Origin: Heterocephalus glaber | Taxonomy: Eukaryota; Chordata; Mammalia; Rodentia; Bathyergidae | Direction of reading: 5' to 3' | Length of the DNA: 64,000 nt | Assembly (NCBI RefSeq): GCF_000247695.1 | Contig: NW_004624882.1 | Location: 3,614,678 to 3,678,677 of the forward strand | Shown here: positions 9,451 to 22,182 of the stretch, piece by piece | Numbering within the stretch: the first letter of the stretch is position 1 | How the letters are laid out: each line of letters starts with the position of its first letter | Notes under the pieces: model-generated | Seen by the model: the letters and a program-made list of their open reading frames with translations, nothing else | Told to the model about the DNA's origin: nothing | Database searches by the model: none | Position numbers and translations under genes: made by a program

Positions 9451-12400
9451 ATACAAGAAATGGTACATAATATACAGAACTCAGTGCACAGCCAAACTGT
9501 AGTGATCTTTGTTTAAAAATTAATAAGAATTTCAGGATGGTGACAGCAAGGTATTAAACCAAGTTTGGGGCCCTGTATGGGACCCTGTGCAAACTCACAC
9601 CCATTCAGCTGGCCTTGCATATGAACAAATAAATGAAATGAATTTATCAGTCATTTATTTAACCAATCAAAGCACCAATTTTGGCTGTCTAGTCATGGAT
9701 CAGGCTTCAAAATAAATAATACAATGCAGAAGAAAAAGAACCACAATAGTCAGGAGTCAACATTTTTTAATTCCTTGAAGCAATTATATTTTGTCTCCTT
9801 TTCTTCATTAGTTTTATTTAAATAAAAATTTTCTTAATATCATAGAGGTTAGATACCAATGGAAATGGTCCAGCCCATGGTATGCATTTTACTAGAAGTC
9901 CTGTCGGTGTGCAGCATGTGCCTACAGCCTTCTTTCTCTGGCCCTTAGTTATTTTTTAGCCATTTTAAGTTGTAAGTAGTAAATATTACACCTATGCACC
10001 CAGAACGGAGGTAAAGAGATAAAACAAAACAAAAAGAAACAAGAAACCCACCGCTGCTCTTAATGAAATAGCACAGTCCTCCTGAACTTTCTCAAACCAC
10101 TTTTAAAAATCAATTAGCGGCCTTACCATGTATTTCTAAGAAGGCTGGAGATATCGCTGTGATGTGTGCTTTTTTGTGACAAATTCCCTTTGTGATTTTT
10201 AATTATAAAGGAGTATTTCATGGCACTCAACTTCATAGCGTCTTTTATGCTTGAGTGAGTCTTGTTTTTTTGTCAAGTCTGTGAGAAGGGAGCTCTACAA
10301 AAGGAAAATGGGAGAGCAAACTCTGCCCTGGAAAAGTTCAGCCACTGGAAATGTGGTCTTGTCCAGAGAGTGAGAAAATAATTGCGTCCAGATTTGATGA
10401 AGGGTTTATAGCACTAACATCTTAGGAGAAATACAGCTGGTTTCAGATTCCACTGTCAACTCAAAATCAAGCTAATTTCATGTGGTTTGGGGTTTTGCAA
10501 CTACTTTTTGCAGAGTACTTGTCGGGACGTTTTGTTCTAGAAAGATCCTCGATCCCTTCACCCTGCCCCTGCCCCTGCTCCTGCCCCCCATTACTTGAGC
10601 CCCAGTAAGAAAACCTACTGGGCAGCATTACTTATTCTTCCCAGCAGGGGGCACCATTATATCTCTGTCTGTTCTGAACCTATCCATAACTTCCACAAAT
10701 CTCTCAAAGAGGTTATTTAGATCCTCAACCTGGGCACACAATCTGTCGCTAATAAAAGAAAATATAACAATAATAAATCCAGCAAGAAAAAGACAGTTAT
10801 ACTTCTCAGAGGCAGCAGCTTCTGAACTTCTAGCAGGGGCTGCTCCTGTCAGTGGTTGCTATGGGGGGCTGCGCCTGGAAAACTGAATCCCAAGCCTGCT
10901 CAGGGCTGGGTTTCTGCCTGCCTTGCCTGCCTTTGTTCTTGTCCATTTTCTGAGTCAGTCGTCCATTCATCTCAGGAATTGCTTTTCTGCTGAAATACAT
11001 ACATACATAAACTAGTATAATAAGTAAAAGGTCAATTTTCTTCTTGAAGTGTTATATTCATTATTCTGACAATTGAAATGATAGGGTATTTCCCAAATAA
11101 GGAGGATATTTTTGCTGCTTTCATAGCTGTCTTGGTGAACAATTGATTGATTCCTGTTTTTCTTAGGTTTTTATTGCTCCCCCTCTGGAATGGTCATTTG
11201 CCCTTGGAAATATTTAAAGATGTATTATTTCTAGTCAATTAATAATAAATAGCATTGCTAAATATCTAAAGCATAAAACACATCATTGGATGTATTTTTG
11301 AGACTCTAACTTCAATAATTTGTTATGTATTTCTAGTAGAATATGCACACCAGCAGGATAAGGTAGGGAGGTGGATCCTTTTACACAGCAAAAGAAAATC
11401 TTAGATCTAGAAGCTTCAGAGAAATTTATGTCTTGTCTCTCAGCCTCTGGACAGGCAGCAACATCTCTTATGTGATTTTTATGCAGTCCTGTGCTTGCTT
11501 TTAAAATTTTACTTGGCATAGGATAACATCAAAATGCTTTTCCTAACCATACATTTACTCAGAAGTGTAAGGCAACGGCCAAAGAGCAGTGTGGGTGGCA
11601 ATTTGGAAATATTTCTATACATATTCCAAAATAGCCAGCCTGTGCCCTGCAGAAAAAGATATTCTTTGTTTTGAGTGCAAAACTTTTAATTCGGTCTTAA
11701 TTTTCAGAAAGGTGTATTTTTAGATTTAATCTCTGTTGCCCAAGAAAACAACTCTTTGTTTTTGCTACCATCATCTGTAAGAAAGTTTTTGCCCCCACAA
11801 ACCTTACATTTCAAATTGTGCTTTGGGTGAGAGAAAATTGCATTCTGGGTTTTAGCCACAGAATGACCAAAAAATATGTGTTGATTGATGAATGTTGTTG
11901 AAATATTAGCAAAGAATGTTGTATCTGTAGATCTGATAAACCAGAAACTCACAAAATTACACTTTGTGAATTTATCTCTGAGTTTAAAACAAATCTTTTA
12001 CATCTGTTATTATTCAACTCTGTGGACATGGTATTGGATTAATTACTCTTTAATTCACACTGTAAAAAATCTGTTCTGATTATATAGAAATATATTTATT
12101 CACATGGATGCATATGTGTGGAAAGCCTCCTATTTAACACAAAAAACCCTTAACACCCAACTTAGTGTTTGAGAAAAGATCCACTTTCTAATGGATACCA
12201 ATTAAATCACTTCTTCTGAAATGGCAATGTGTACAGTACACAGCAAAGAATATTATGTCTTGATTAGAACAAAATTAGAACAATGAACAGTTTTTAGAAT
12301 TTTCATATGTTAGTGGCATAATTTTTTAAAACAAAGCTTGGAAGTCTGCGTATTGCTACTAATTGCTTTAGTAGTTCTTTTTTTTCCTTTTGTCTGATGA

Positions 12401-13627
12401 TATTGTTCCCTTATGTTAACATTTTGGCAGACTCGTTGGACATAAAATATTTTCAACCCGACCAGACATTGCTTCATTTTCATTCCCTTTTCGTTTTGTT
12501 TGGAGTACTATCAAATGAGACTATTGGCGTATTACATATGACAGACTTTTATCCATGCTATTTGGAAGCATAAGCTACAGTTAAATAAGCAACACTACTA
12601 ATACAATTGAAGCACAAACCCTGTTAGAATGTTCCAGATTCGATTAACAAAAATAGATCACATACAAATTTTAAAGAGGCTGTGCTGCTTCTATACAAGA
12701 CCAGCAAGTGTCAAAGATGGATCTATGGTACTTCTTTTAGAGGGGGAACTCTTGATTTTGGTACAAAGGCTCTGGGAGATGTGTCTCAGTTTCTGGGCTC
12801 AACAGCCACACGACTTAGTGCTCTTTTGAGATGGAGTGTCTTCTATACTGGCCCTTTCACCTTGAACCAGGGCGTGGCTTTCAGGAAAAGCTTGTGTTTC
12901 TGGAAAAGTATGCTTCTTCCGTGAGCCTGGGCTGTTGTTTATTTGTGTTTCGGAGAACTAGTGCAAAAGGAGGCTTCCTCCCAATTCCTAGACTGTACTT
13001 TTATTTTCTTTTAAGAGTAGATTTTTCAAATGCAACGAAAAATCATCTTGCTATGGAGACAGACTACAAGAGGGAATTCTGCCACCGTGTAACTCCAAGT
13101 GTTCTAAATACATTGCTGCCCCTGGGAAGAGTGAATGGATAGTCAAACCGTGACTGTGCTCCACGACATTCCCAACCCCATTATCAGAAAGCACACAAAG
13201 ACTGACTTGCCTAGTGACCTGTTTTTAAAGCTTGAGATTGAGGTGAATTCAGAAGTGACAAGAATTAACTGCTTCCCTCTTTTCCCTCTTTAAAAGACTG
13301 AACATACTGAGCATATTTCTTCAAAAGAGGGTACACCATCTCACCCCGGCCTGATGCTTTCTAAAGGGCACCGTTTAGGCTCGGGAGATCCTTGGACAGT
13401 CTCAGCTAGTGGGGTTGAAGTCCACACATCCCTGAGACAAGGAGCTATGCTGGAAACAACACTTGAAGTGAAAATCCCAACCCAGCTGTTGCGTTTTTAA
13501 TTTAATTTTTGTTGAGGTTCAAGGATCATCTTGATGGGCTCTTGAGTAATAGAAACTTAAGACTTCCTTAAAAATTCTCTATCTGTTCCTTTGTGCCCCT
13601 CTTTATCTCTCCACCACTTTTTCTAAA
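9451..13627. other. Long unique stretch, no supported gene
   Basis: Over 4 kb without a recognised SINE, L1 or LTR. It contains a short pyrimidine-rich CCCTG-type tract at about 10559-10590. Open frames (for example 12629-13142, three overlapping plus-strand frames up to 103 codons) have no domain and no consistent phase. Conserved non-coding sequence could lie here but cannot be judged without an alignment. Confidence 0.5.
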
Positions 13628-13728
13628 GCAATGGTTTTGAACATAAGCATATTATCAGCATCACCTGGGAGACTTGTTAACACACAAAGAGCCCACCCCT
13701 AGGGATTCTGATCTTAAATGTCTAGGGA
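13628..13728 (+). mobile_element. MER5-type hAT-Charlie fragment
   Basis: The run 'atcagcatcacctgggaga', 'cttgttaacacac', 'gcccacccctagg' and 'gattctgatcttaaatgtct' follows the MER5 consensus order. It stops at about 13728, exactly where the 50-bp duplicated segment begins; the expected 3' half is missing. Confidence 0.75.
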
Positions 13729-13729
13729 A

Positions 13730-13779
13730 CTCTGAAGTTCTGCTCATTGATTGAAAAACTCTTTGGGAGCTTTTTACTT
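13730..13779. repeat. 50-bp dispersed direct repeat, copy 1
   Basis: Matches 15117-15166 at 48 of 50 bases in the same orientation (differences at 13742 and 13747). It shares 'gattgaaaaactctttggga'. Flanking sequence does not match, so the homology is sharply bounded. I do not recognise it as any repeat family. Confidence 0.9.
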
Positions 13780-14185
13780 TTTTAAATGTCTAATGATCTT
13801 AAAGGTCCCAAGACATTTAACCACTCATTTAACACCTTAACCACTCATCTGACTATTTGAATGAGTTCACAAAGAAAACCAGTCAAATATTGTATGATGT
13901 TTTCTAGAACCCAAAGATATATCCAATGGTTCATTGAGGAGAAAAGGTATATGTCTCATTGATCCTCTTCATGGTCTCTTCCCTCAACTACAGTCCTGAA
14001 GAAAAACTGAAATCCTACTCAGACACTTCCCCTCTATAGAAAATTACTGCTATGAAAGTAAAGGCATGTATCGATAAACTAGGCTTAAGTTTAATCTTAT
14101 TAAGATCTCATGTTGTCGCACCTGATAGTGCTTGAAATAATTATCCTATCTTTGAACACAACTAACTGAATTTGAAATACATTAA

Positions 14186-14406
14186 GTGAGGGTTTATCAA
14201 TCTTGGCACTATTGACATTTGGGGCTGGTAATTCTTTAGTGTGGGAAGCTGTCCTGAATATCGTTTGCCAGCAATCCTGGCTTCTACTTGCTATAGTAGA
14301 TTCCAACAGCATCTGCAAACACATCTAAGTTGTAATAACAAAAAATGTTCCAGACATTGCCAAATGTCACCCGCAGAAGGAAATTACTCTTGTCGAGGAC
14401 CACTAT
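14186..14406 (-). mobile_element. MER20 (hAT-Charlie)
   Basis: Reads on the plus strand as the antisense of MER20: 'cttggcactattgacattt', 'taattctttagtgtggga', 'ttccagacattgccaaatgt' and a terminal 'gtcgaggaccact'. It appears nearly full length for this roughly 220-bp non-autonomous DNA transposon. Confidence 0.85.
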
Positions 14407-14515
14407 ATTAAATCATTCACAAGTCCACTAAAATGTAGACAAGAATTCAAAGCTATATTCATTAGAACATACACTGTACCCCAGTTGAGCTTCATTTTTA
14501 ACATTTAACCGAGGC

Positions 14516-14710
14516 TAGCTGGACATGATTGCATACACTTGTAATCCCACCACTGTAGGAGGCTGAGACAGTAGGCTCACAAGTTCAAGCCCGGCCTGGA
14601 CAAGTTAGTGATTTAGAGAGGCCCTGTCTCAAAATAAAAGGAGACAAGCTAGAGAGGTAGCTTAGCTCAAAGACCTTGGTTTTGATCCCCCATATGGCAA
14701 AAAGAAGAAA
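14516..14710 (+). mobile_element. B1-ID dimeric SINE
   Basis: The B1 half has 'cttgtaatcccaccact' and 'gaggctgagacagtaggctc'. The linker 'ctgtctcaaaataaaagg' leads to an ID half ending 'ttttgatcccccatatggc' and an A-rich tail. It is an older, diverged copy. Confidence 0.85.
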
Positions 14711-15116
14711 AACTTAGCCAGTGCAAATGTTCATATGCCATCTTAATATTGCATCTTGATCCCATGGCTCATTAACATGAAATATCATCATCTCCTTCTC
14801 TTTTTTTCTAAGAGGGGAAATGCATAAAAAGAGAAGAAAATCATCGTTGAAATACAGTAAAAATAATTTTACTTTGGTCTACTTGAAAGAGGTATGGGCA
14901 AAATCCTTAAACTTCTAATACACCTATTGTATATGGGATCAATGTGATTGGGGAATATTAATCATGTTTCATGTCATGTACTCCTCAATGTATTCTCCTG
15001 TATAATTATGAGCGTGGTTTGTTTGACTTTAGTAGTCACTGTGAAATATTACAGAGACTTGAAAAGGATCCATTAATGATTTGGTACTTGTCAGAGTATT
15101 CTTGGATTAAGACGAG

Positions 15117-15166
15117 CTCTGAAGTTCTTCTCACTGATTGAAAAACTCTTTGGGAGCTTTTTACTT
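15117..15166. repeat. 50-bp dispersed direct repeat, copy 2
   Basis: Partner of 13730-13779, offset 1387 bases, 48 of 50 identical. It is immediately followed by a small local repeat in which 'aaacaatatagaa' occurs twice within about 50 bases. Confidence 0.9.
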
Positions 15167-15775
15167 AAAACAATATAGAAATCTCACATGACAGAAACAC
15201 AGAAAACAATATAGAATGCTCCCATTAATTGATTGTTATTTTCCTTACCAAGAAGACCATTGCTCAATCTGGCTTCTTACAGCATCGTGAAAATAGCTCA
15301 GTAATACAATATGGCATCTCATAAGGGAGGAGGGCACTGAAAGCTTCCACTGAATGACCCTTGCACTCTTGTCTCTTCACTGCTTCGGACTGGGCTTCGG
15401 AGTGGGGTTAGGGATGGAGAAGGAACCATAATACCATTATTGAAGATGAGAAAGGAGGAAGAGCTACTTAGTGAGTTCATGATGAGTTCAGCAGTCAGCA
15501 TGAGGACAGGAAATGGCTGTTCTCTGTTTCCCACAGTTATAGTGACAATATTTCCAGAGCAGAATTGAGGAGCATGGTCTGACACAAGAATTCTTGTTAT
15601 TTCCAGATGTGGAAAACATCTGGGAAGGAGAGATTGGAAGTTGGCATGTTGGAATTTTCCATGATGTTTATATGGATTGCACAACAAGGCAAAGAAGAGG
15701 ACATATGAAATCGTTACTCTTCCATACATGCCACAGATGTGACTAGAGACTTTGTCTCCAGTGCCTAAATGTGAC

Positions 15776-15866
15776 CCATCAGTGTTTGTTAGAGGGAGAG
15801 AAAGAGGGCCAAAGGAAGGAAAGAAGAAAAGAAGGAAAGGAAGGAGGGAGGGAGGGAGGAAATAAG
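15776..15866. repeat. GGAA/GGGA purine-rich low-complexity tract
   Basis: About 90 bases of almost pure purine made of imperfect GGAA, GAAA and GGGA units. Triplex-prone and probably length-variable; no coding potential. Confidence 0.85.
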
Positions 15867-15989
15867 GAAGTTAGTTGAAAAATAAATCTTATTTTTCCTC
15901 CAAAGTAAGGAAGGGCCTGGATGGGAACTTGTATACAGAAAAGCAAATTTCATGTAATTGATGGGACTACAAATGGGTACATTTCATTT

Positions 15990-16163
15990 TTCCAGTATTT
16001 AGTATTGAATCTAGGGAGCACTGAGCTACATCCCCAGCCCTTTTTAAATTTTATTTTGAGACTGCATCTTGCTAAATTCCCCAAGTTGGCCTCAAACTTG
16101 CAATCCTCCTGTCTCTACCTCCAGAGTAGTGGGATTACAGGTATGCACCACTGGATCCTAGTT
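15990..16163 (-). mobile_element. B1-ID dimeric SINE
   Basis: Antisense landmarks are 'gagctacatccccagccct', 'attttgagactgcatcttg', 'cttgcaatcctcctgtct' and 'gtgggattacaggtatgca'. The ID part is at the left and the B1 part at the right. Confidence 0.9.
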
Positions 16164-16199
16164 ACAAGTTTTAAGTAATTTCACCATCTGCATTCAAAA

Positions 16200-16588
16200 C
16201 CATATATCCTATAAGTAATGGATCCTACTTCTAGGAATGTGTCCTAAGGACATAAGTGGACAACTCTGCTAATATGAATATAGAATGAAGTCAATAACAG
16301 CAACATATAGTAGAGTGAAAAATTATAAATGACCAATAAACATGGATTGTGTAAAATAGTGTATGGCACACCCATACAATGGAATATTACATAGTAGTTG
16401 AAAAGGAGAATATAAAAGGAGAAGATTATAGTGGTATATATAGATTGATTCCATCTTACATGGGAAAAACTCTGGAAGCTTCCACATTAAATTGCTGTCA
16501 GTGGTTGATTTTGAAAGGTAGACTAGTGCAAAGATTGCTTTGATTCATTTCCCTGGGTTTTCTAATAGTTCAAAAATGAATGTGGATA
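16200..16588 (+). mobile_element. Old L1 3' end (L1M-type)
   Basis: The order 'cttctaggaatgtgtcctaa', 'cacccatacaatggaatatt', 'gggaaaaactctggaag' and 'ctgtcagtggttgattttg' follows the 3' end of ancient mammalian L1. It is diverged and truncated, and abuts the oppositely oriented L1 at about 16590. Confidence 0.7.
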
Positions 16589-16589
16589 A

Positions 16590-18185
16590 TTTTAATTTTT
16601 CATTTATTTTTAGTATATGTGATATATACTAATTATAATCATCCTGGTGGATCAGTACATATACATATCACATCTTGATCAACTTTACTTCTCGCTCCCT
16701 TCTCTCTCCTCTTTCCCAGGTCTCCCTCTCTTCTCTACAGAGCCTACCTTTGTGCTTCCTACTATCTCTGTTTTATTTTGCTCTTTAAATTATTTATATT
16801 TTGGGTTTCTCATATAAGACAAACCATTCAATATTTAACCATTTGTGTCTGATTTATTTCACTTAGCATTATGGTCTCCAAGATCCATTCATTTTCCTAC
16901 AAATGACTTAAGTTTACCCTTCTCTATGGCTGAGTGGTACTCCACTATGTATATATATACCACATTTTCTTTAAACAGTCACCTGCTGATGGGCATAGAG
17001 GCAGGTTCCAGAATTTAGCAGCAAGTATTGTGAATTATGCTATTCAAAACATGGGTATGCATGTATCACTTGTAATATGATGACTTTAACTCTTTGGGGA
17101 ACCTATTCAGAAGTATAGCAGGGTTAAATGGGATTTTTATTTGTTGTTGTTGTTGTTTTTGGAGGAATCTGCGCCATGTTTCTGTAGTGTTTGTGCTAGT
17201 TTATAGTTCCACAGTCAGTTTAGAGGGCTCCTTCCAACCTCAATCTCACCAACATTTGTTGGATTTTGAGTCCTTGATGGTAGACATTCTTATTGAGGTA
17301 AGATAGAATCTTACTGTTGTTTTGCTTTGGATTTCTCTAATGGCTAAAAATGCTGAACATTTTTTCATGTACTTATTGGCCATTTGTAATTCTTTTGATA
17401 AGTGTCTGTTCACTTCAGTTACTCATGTTTTGATTGGGTCTTTTATTTTGAGGAGTCTATTTTTTGGTTCTTCATATATTCTAGATGTTAGTTCTCTGTC
17501 CAAGGAGTAGCTGGCAAAATTTTTCCTATTTTGTAGATTGTCTCTCCACTCTAGTTTTTGTTTCCTCTGCTGTGCTTTTTAAAAAAATATTTAGAGCATT
17601 GTTAGTTTTTGTTTGTTTGGTTGGTTGCTTTTTGGTACTGGGGATTGAACTCAGGACCTTGTGCTTGCGAGGCAGGCGCCGGAACCACTGAGCCAAATCC
17701 CTGGCCCTGTTTTTTGTTTTTTTGAGACAAGAGTCTCGCAATGTAGTTAGGGCTGGCCTTGAACTCACGGTGATACCTCTGCCTCAGCCTCCTGAGTGCT
17801 GGCATTACAGCCTCTGTAAGAGCACCATACAGCACTCCTTACAAGTGCACTCTGCTCTGCTTTTTAATTTGATATAATCTCATTGGTTAATTCTTGATAT
17901 TAATTCTTGTATAATTAAGGTTCTGTTCAGAAGGTCCTTGCCTATGCTTATATCTTCAAGAGTTTAACCTATTTTATCTTCCAGTAGATTCAGTCTTTCT
18001 GACTTTATATCTAGGTCTTTGATCCATTTGGATTTGATTTTAGTGCAGTATGAGAGATACAGGTCTAGATTCATTCTTCTGCATGTAGATAACCAGTTTC
18101 CCTGGCACCATTTATTAAAGACACTGTCTTTTCTCCAGAATATGCATTTGGCCCCTTTTTCGAAAATCAGAAGGCTGAAGTAATA
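16590..18185 (-). mobile_element. L1 3' portion, ORF2 C-terminal relic
   Basis: The plus strand reads as antisense L1: 'ggctgagtggtactccacta' with 'tatatataccacattttctt' near 16930, then 'tttggatttctctaatggct', 'cattttttcatgtacttatt' and 'tttccctggcaccatttatt' near 18100. This is the 3' third of an L1, 5'-truncated at about 18185. A SINE composite interrupts it at 17583-17849. Confidence 0.85.
17583..17849 (-). mobile_element. ID plus B1 SINE composite inside L1
   Basis: Contains an antisense ID part ('gggattgaactcaggacctt', 'gagccaaatccctggccc') followed by an antisense B1 part ('tgagtgctggcattaca'). The flanks ctctgctgtgctttttaa (17565-17582) and ctctgctctgctttttaa (17850-17867) match at 17 of 18 bases, so the whole block probably entered as one insertion. 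The left part at 17583-17620 does not resemble a simple A-tail. Confidence 0.85.
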
Positions 18186-18396
18186 GACATTGTGGATGAT
18201 TTCAATTTTCAAAGAAGAAACATACTTTAACACTAAATCAATGGGTGCCTACCTGGTCACTAACTGGTTTGTATGGCAATAACCTTTCCTCAGGAGCTAT
18301 TCCAGAATGTATGCATTTGTTAGCTGTGTCACTTCATTATTTATAGGTTTATCTTGCAAGAATATAACTGCTGCCAGTAACTAATGTACTTAAGTA

Positions 18397-18450
18397 TTTA
18401 TGTAACTTATTAATTACACGACAATAAAATTTATGTAATTTATTAATTAC
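18397..18450. repeat. Pair of 21-bp direct repeats, period 33
   Basis: Copies at 18397-18417 and 18430-18450 differ at one base. The shared core is 'ttattaattac'. AT-rich and of no known family. Confidence 0.85.
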
Positions 18451-21400
18451 TACAATACAGTATAATCTTTTCACTCTAGGAAGAAGAAAAAGCACTGGGT
18501 GCTTCTTATTTTACTGTAACTTCTGGGCAAAGTACAGCCAGTGGGTACATAAAATAGGCCATGCATTTCCATAAAGACAGAAATAATGGAACCTTGCATT
18601 CTTGAAAACTACAGAGCAGAAAATACTGGCTGCGGTAGCTACCTAAACCCATTACTGGCATAGGGCTTTGACTGCCTTCTGAGCTACCCATCAATGAACT
18701 AATCCTCATCGAAATTTCCTGCCCTAAGAATTCTCTCACTGCCAGCAACATGTTCCCACATCTGTAATAACAATTGACCATGGATGTGGGACCGCCAGGT
18801 AGCTTCTTTCCCCAGAGGACTCCAGACACATAATATTCTCCAATGGTTAGACTCATAAATTTGGGGCAGTTATATTGAGCTGTCTCATTTAGAAGTGAAT
18901 AATCCTTAAAAAAAAAGAAGAAGAAGAATTTGCTGCCTTCTTTTTTCCCCATATCCTGCACATACTCCCTCCTCCAACTTTTCCCAGACTTTCTGACTTT
19001 TCCACTTCCTTTCCTGAAGTTTGTCTTCTGAATCAAAATCATCATTGCAATTAAAGCTGAGTATACAGAGTTAGAACAAAATAAGAAAGTTTTAACTGGC
19101 CTTTATAACCTGTCACTAGAGGATCACAGTTTCCAAAATTCCATGCCATCCAAAAATGCACAAGGTTCAGAAGAAAGGACCCTGTGATAGTTAATAAATA
19201 GCATGTGAATTCTGTACCATGTAAGTGAATCCACTTGTATAAATTTGGACTTGAGTTTAAATTTCAGTGGGTGACAACGATGATGGTGGTCAGAATTTGC
19301 TAACTGCTTCTGGCTGCTTTCATTCAAATAATTTTCAGCCACTTCTAGAAACTTGTCAAGTCACCAAATTTTTTCTTTGACAAATGAGCCAGAAAGGGCA
19401 AAACTTGCCTAACCCGCCTGAAGCCTGCCATTCTGTCTGTCAGACATTAAAAGACCCAGAGTTCCATAACATCAACCACACAGGTCATTGCACGCATGAT
19501 ATTCTTCACGGTGGAGAAAGGAAGGTAGCATCAGCTAACGGTCCCTTCTTCTTGTCTGAGGCCAATGACTGCCCTGCCTGTTTGGTTATCACTGTTGAGA
19601 TTGGCACAATCATTTACCCAATTGTTGGACAATCAGCTCTCAGGTCAAAAATTTCAAATTCCTTATGTCTAAGAGGGTTGAAGGTCAGAATATTGGAGAT
19701 TTTGAATTACCTGGAAATAATATCCTTGAATTATTTTACTCCAGTAAAATGCTTCTCCATAAGATTTCTTGTAGGGTTTCTCAGCAGAATTTATCTTACG
19801 TTATACAAAGGATGTTCCTAAAAAGCTAAATCTTAAAATTAAGCCTTAAAAAACTGCCATTTTGCCTATCAAAATGGTCAAATACTGGCAATGTCATGCA
19901 CTTTGCCTAAATATGTGAAAATAATTTTTTTAAACCCAAGTGTTTTTAATTGGCTTCAGGGGAAACACACTATTACATATGTTTTATAGTAAATGTCAAA
20001 GTAAAGAGGGGATTCTTTTTATAAATTGAATAATGTTCAGTGAATTTATCCCCTGGGTCCATGTTCTATTTGCTCAAAGTGGGACATGCCCGTGTCTCTG
20101 AAAACCAGCTAAATGGACATAAAGACAGCAGTGTTGGCCTGTTCAAAATGAAGCTTATAGGTTCTCAGTGCCAAGTGCTCTCAGGATTGCTTTGGAAAAG
20201 GCAACCTCTTTAGATGCACTATTGTCTTGCATCTCTCAGGAATTTCTGTTTTCTCTCTAATGAGTCAGAATTTCAGTTGGGTGGCATAAGAAGTAATCAG
20301 CCAGTGTGTGGCTTAGCTTGGAGACCCTAAACTTCTTTCATTTGCCTCCTTTGAGGCTTGCTAACCATCCTCCTGTGCTCCAAACCGCCATCAACTGTGG
20401 AAGAACTGATGCTTAACCAAAATTATGCAGAATGCACCCTAATTGCTTAAGAGCAGGAGTCATTTTGTTACCATTCCGTTAATTCTCTTTTACTTAACTG
20501 GTTTAAAAAAAACATGAATTATTTATATGTGCCTGAACAACCAGCCCACACATTTTACTGTCCCATAATAAAATTAGCTCCATAGAATATACATTTTCAA
20601 TAACTAATAAATGTTAAATTGCTGGCACACAAGATCCAGGCATTCATTTTTATGACTTGAATAAATACTAGAAAAACACAACATAATTTATTCATGTATA
20701 TCAGGAAAATGACCAGATAATTTCCACTAACCATTTTCCTGTTAGCTGATTTATGATTATATCTCTTTATTCAATAGCAAGGTCTTGACATTGAAAGATT
20801 CATTCACATAGCTCCAGCAACATGGTGCATTTATTTAAACCACACTTGACTAGTGGTATATAAATAATCTCCTCCAAACCATATTGATTTCCCAAAGGGA
20901 ATATTAAATGCTAAATAACTTCACAGATTGGAAGCAGTCCTGTCTCTGCCTTCATTTTTGACATTGTATCTAGCTTATTTTTAATAATTCACACATTGAG
21001 AGCAAAAGAAAATATTACACCATCTCTGGGGGACACGAACTCTGGATTGCAAAGCACATTCTCCTTTCCTTCACAAATGATAATGGATTGACCACGTCAT
21101 GATGTCGGCCATGGATTAAAAATGTGTCTACTTATAATGGGGCTATAAATAAGCATAGTGTATTATTCTCCAGATAGCAGATACATACACAGCAAAAAGT
21201 CTTTAAGGAGAATGAAGCTTACATATCTTTCATTAGTCTGCATACAATCTTTCCGAAGTATGTAATATCCTTATTGTTACAGGTCACAAAATCAGACAAC
21301 ATATAGCTCTTGGGCAATGAGAATGATTTGGACGACATTGGTAAAGCATGGCTAGATGGTCATCAAGCAGTTTTCCATCCCGTTGTGGACATGTGGCTGG

Positions 21401-21977
21401 GCTTCATTCTCCAGCTTCTCTTTTATTTATTGGCAGCCATGTGACCATGATGGAATATCAGAATCCCAGTCATGGTTTCTAGAAACTTCATTACAATCTG
21501 CATACTCTCTCTTCCACTTTTCTGTGGTGAAGGCAACATCTCCAAGTACCTAACAGAGAGGCCAGACTGTTGAAACCTGTGTTGCCGAGTCTCTGTGTAA
21601 AAGGGAGCCTTTCAGAAGACTCGAAAAGCCAGGATCACCTACGTGGAAATGTCGTGTGAACAAGAAATAAATTCACTTTACAAATTTTTAACCTACCGGG
21701 ACTAATGACACCACCAACCTGAAAATACTATAAGCCTGGGAATGTTGAAGCTAGCAATGCTTGATTCTAATCTCCCCAAATTCAGTGCTTTCCTCATTTT
21801 CTAATTATAGAATTATACTAAGTAGCAACTACATTGCTAACCGCTGTCTTTGTAACTGAGGAAAATTTCACTGACTTCATTTCCCAAACTAGAGATAGTT
21901 TTCCACCAAGAAAGCTTTCAACAGAACAATGTGAAACATATTTATGAGGTGGCAACTACATGTCAGACTCTACATTA

Positions 21978-22009
21978 CATAAAAGTACTTGATTATTAGT
22001 ACTTTTATG
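21978..22009. repeat. Perfect 12-bp inverted repeat
   Basis: Arms cataaaagtact (21978-21989) and agtacttttatg (21998-22009) are exact reverse complements around an 8-base spacer. Confidence 0.9.
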
Positions 22010-22182
22010 CTTTAGGAAGAAACTGGCTCTCTTAGAAGAGCCCCAGGCAGAGTAAGTGCTCACTAATTTCTTAACTATGTGACTATTACTTGTGCATTCA
22101 TGAGAAGAACGGTTCTCATTTCACACACACCCCGCCCCAGACACTCGGCAGTGTCTGAGATACTTTCAATTGTCACAATTTG

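Larger units (their letters stand above)
18186..22182. other. Long unique stretch, no supported gene
   Basis: About 4 kb without confident repeats. It includes the longest domain-less minus-strand frame (18506-19045, 179 codons, with a phenylalanine run from a poly-A/GAA tract) and a 145-codon plus-strand frame (19384-19821); neither shows a recognised domain. A segment near 20300-20510 of mixed composition would be worth testing for conservation. Confidence 0.5.

Noticed and set aside
12629..13142. Three overlapping plus-strand frames
   Set aside because: Different phases, short, no domain and no splice sites that would join them.
13817..13849. ttaaccactcat repeated at 13817-13828 and 13838-13849
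   Set aside because: A 12-bp local repeat in AT-rich DNA is short enough to be slippage and carries no further structure.
18506..19045. 179-codon minus-strand open frame
   Set aside because: It has no recognised domain and includes a phenylalanine run produced by an AAG/AAA tract. No splice or promoter context supports it.
19384..19821. 145-codon plus-strand open frame
   Set aside because: No domain, no codon-use signal visible and no supporting neighbours; expected by chance in 64 kb.
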